Shown: piece after piece, positions 43,626 to 44,245 of the stretch
Numbering within the stretch: the first letter of the stretch is position 1
Layout of the letters: each line of letters starts with the position of its first letter
DNA from: Desulfobulbus propionicus
GTDB taxonomy: Bacteria > Desulfobacterota > Dissulfuribacteria > Dissulfuribacterales > DYOW01
Direction: 5' to 3'
Assembly (NCBI GenBank): GCA_020720325.1
Contig: DYOW01000006.1
Coordinates: 1 to 44,245, forward strand
Length of the DNA stretch: 44,245 nt
Translations under genes and position numbers: made by a program
Notes under the pieces: model-generated
The model's database searches: none
Told to the model about the DNA's origin: nothing
Seen by the model: only the letters and a program-made list of their open reading frames with translations

Positions 43626-43907
43626 ATGAAAATATATCAATCGCGTTCATTTGAACTAAAAGTCAAGAAATTCAATAAAATAGAAAAAGATAATCTGGAC
43701 AGCGAGATTAAAAAGATTGTAGAAAACCCCTCCATTGGCATTGAAAAAAAAGGAGACCTGAGGGGTATTTTTGTCTATAAATTCAAAATCAAAACCATGC
43801 TATATCTTCTTTCATATCGCCTTGTGACCGATGGGTTGGAATTAATAATGGTTGGAGCGCATGAAAATTATTATCGTGACCTCAAGTCCTATCTTAAAAA
43901 TAAATAA
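43626..43907 (+). CDS. RelE/ParE-superfamily toxin
   Basis: This 93-residue toxin is intact by length. SRSFELKVKKFNKIEKDNLDS gives the N-terminal helices in two runs. GDLRGIFVYKFKIKTMLYLLSY is the RelE-like beta core (short for members with YRIIY), and VGAHENYYRDLKSYL is the C-terminal helix. I start at ATG 43626; a TTG six bases upstream is possible. Target (ribosome-bound mRNA or gyrase) cannot be told from sequence. It lies six bases after the antitoxin stop. Confidence 0.78.
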   Translation: MKIYQSRSFELKVKKFNKIEKDNLDSEIKKIVENPSIGIEKKGDLRGIFVYKFKIKTMLYLLSYRLVTDGLELIMVGAHENYYRDLKSYLKNK

Positions 43908-43943
43908 AAAAATGCCTTATAATCCCTTTAGCGCAAATCCAAA

Positions 43944-44053
43944 AACAGGAGATTCAAACTCTCTGGCAGGCATATTTTAAGGAAATAGCCATTCAGAACA
44001 GGAAAAATCCAAGGCTTCAAAAGCAGTTTATGCCCCAAAGATACTGGAAATAT
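43944..44053 (+). repeat. 110-bp direct repeat, right copy
   Basis: Perfect copy of 43220-43329. Divergence begins at once on both sides: C43330 against T44054 on the right, while the left flanks are unrelated beyond the A-rich edge. Confidence 0.95.
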
Positions 44054-44113
44054 TTGACGGAGCTGGGGGAGGGGTTATTGTTTTATTTTTGCTTAACAAT
44101 AGAATTATTTTGA
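43944..44113 (+). pseudogene. Detached 3' end of the DUF4130 gene
   Basis: In the same frame as the intact gene, this piece continues past the repeat as KYLTELGEGLLFYF to a TGA at 44111-44113. It has no start of its own. It is likely the original end of the gene, now cut off by the toxin-antitoxin insertion, or the product of a tandem duplication. Confidence 0.75.
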
Positions 44114-44245
44114 GCATTTTTTTTGATTTGAAAAAAATTGTCTTGAATTTGTTAATAAATTACAATAAACTTATATAATTAAATTAATTGCGCAAGTTAG
44201 ATAAAGTTTTTTTTATAAAATAAAGGGAAAATATACACAATTGTT
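44114..44245. other. AT-rich tail of the window
   Basis: The last 132 bases are A/T-rich. TTGTTA (44149) and TATAAT (44174-44179) are spaced 19 bases apart, so they make at most a weak promoter. I see no gene. Confidence 0.3.

Noticed and set aside
44230-44245. DnaA box-like TATACACA at the window edge
   Set aside because: A single one-mismatch site at a truncated edge is not enough to call an origin.

Overview
The window is AT-rich (roughly one third G+C by eye), densely packed, and reads as a chromosome segment of a Gram-negative, probably anaerobic bacterium. The gene content (dapL-type lysine pathway, CarD regulator, class I fumarase, MSHA/type II-like assembly ATPases, NapH-like ferredoxin, paired Cache/PAS and GAF histidine kinases) best fits Desulfobacterota or a neighbouring low-GC lineage. 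No rRNA or tRNA is present, so this placement is inference.

Layout. 1-4727: a truncated HAD phosphatase on the minus strand, a solo CRISPR-like repeat with its own promoter, then dnaN-gyrB and a small Cys-rich protein. 4751-7893: a relBE relic and a hybrid Cache/PAS histidine kinase. 7942-9149: panC-panD on the minus strand. 9150-10912: a small accessory island holding a MITE-like palindrome, a parE relic, a complete mazEF pair followed by an attC-like integron site, and a response-regulator fragment. 10892-18712: a VKOR-thioredoxin protein diverging from a run of GspE-like ATPase, GspF-like platform, ExeA/MshM-like ATPase, HDOD protein and GAF/hybrid kinase. 18769-22855: thiC, a thiD-thiN fusion and a fused class I fumarase. 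23039-28876: carD, rluD, then (minus strand) galU-priA and a polyferredoxin membrane protein. 29041-32760: dapA-dapB-FAH-dapL. 32817-36463: folK, a membrane-anchored zinc-binding-like protein, a deaminase, a flavin reductase and recN. 36458-41201 (minus): a coiled-coil protein, two paralogous DUF2791/BrxD-like ATPases and nnrE/nnrD. 41354-44113: a radical-SAM/DUF4130 DNA-repair-like pair, whose 3' end is duplicated as a perfect 110-bp direct repeat around a ParD/RelE-type toxin-antitoxin module.

How the parts work together. The housekeeping blocks are coherent: the replication clamp with gyrase; pantothenate synthesis; thiamine pyrimidine and phosphate coupling; and the diaminopimelate aminotransferase route, which goes straight from tetrahydrodipicolinate to LL-DAP. 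The accessory material sits at three seams (4.75-4.88, 9.2-10.9 and 43.2-44.1 kb), and all three contain toxin-antitoxin genes or their remains. The best candidate for an undescribed system is the three-gene set at 38006-41201. It pairs one DUF2791 ATPase with an intact Walker B acidic pair and one in which the catalytic glutamate is replaced, plus an unrecognised coiled-coil protein. No BREX partner genes are nearby, but a radical-SAM DNA repair-like pair diverges from it.
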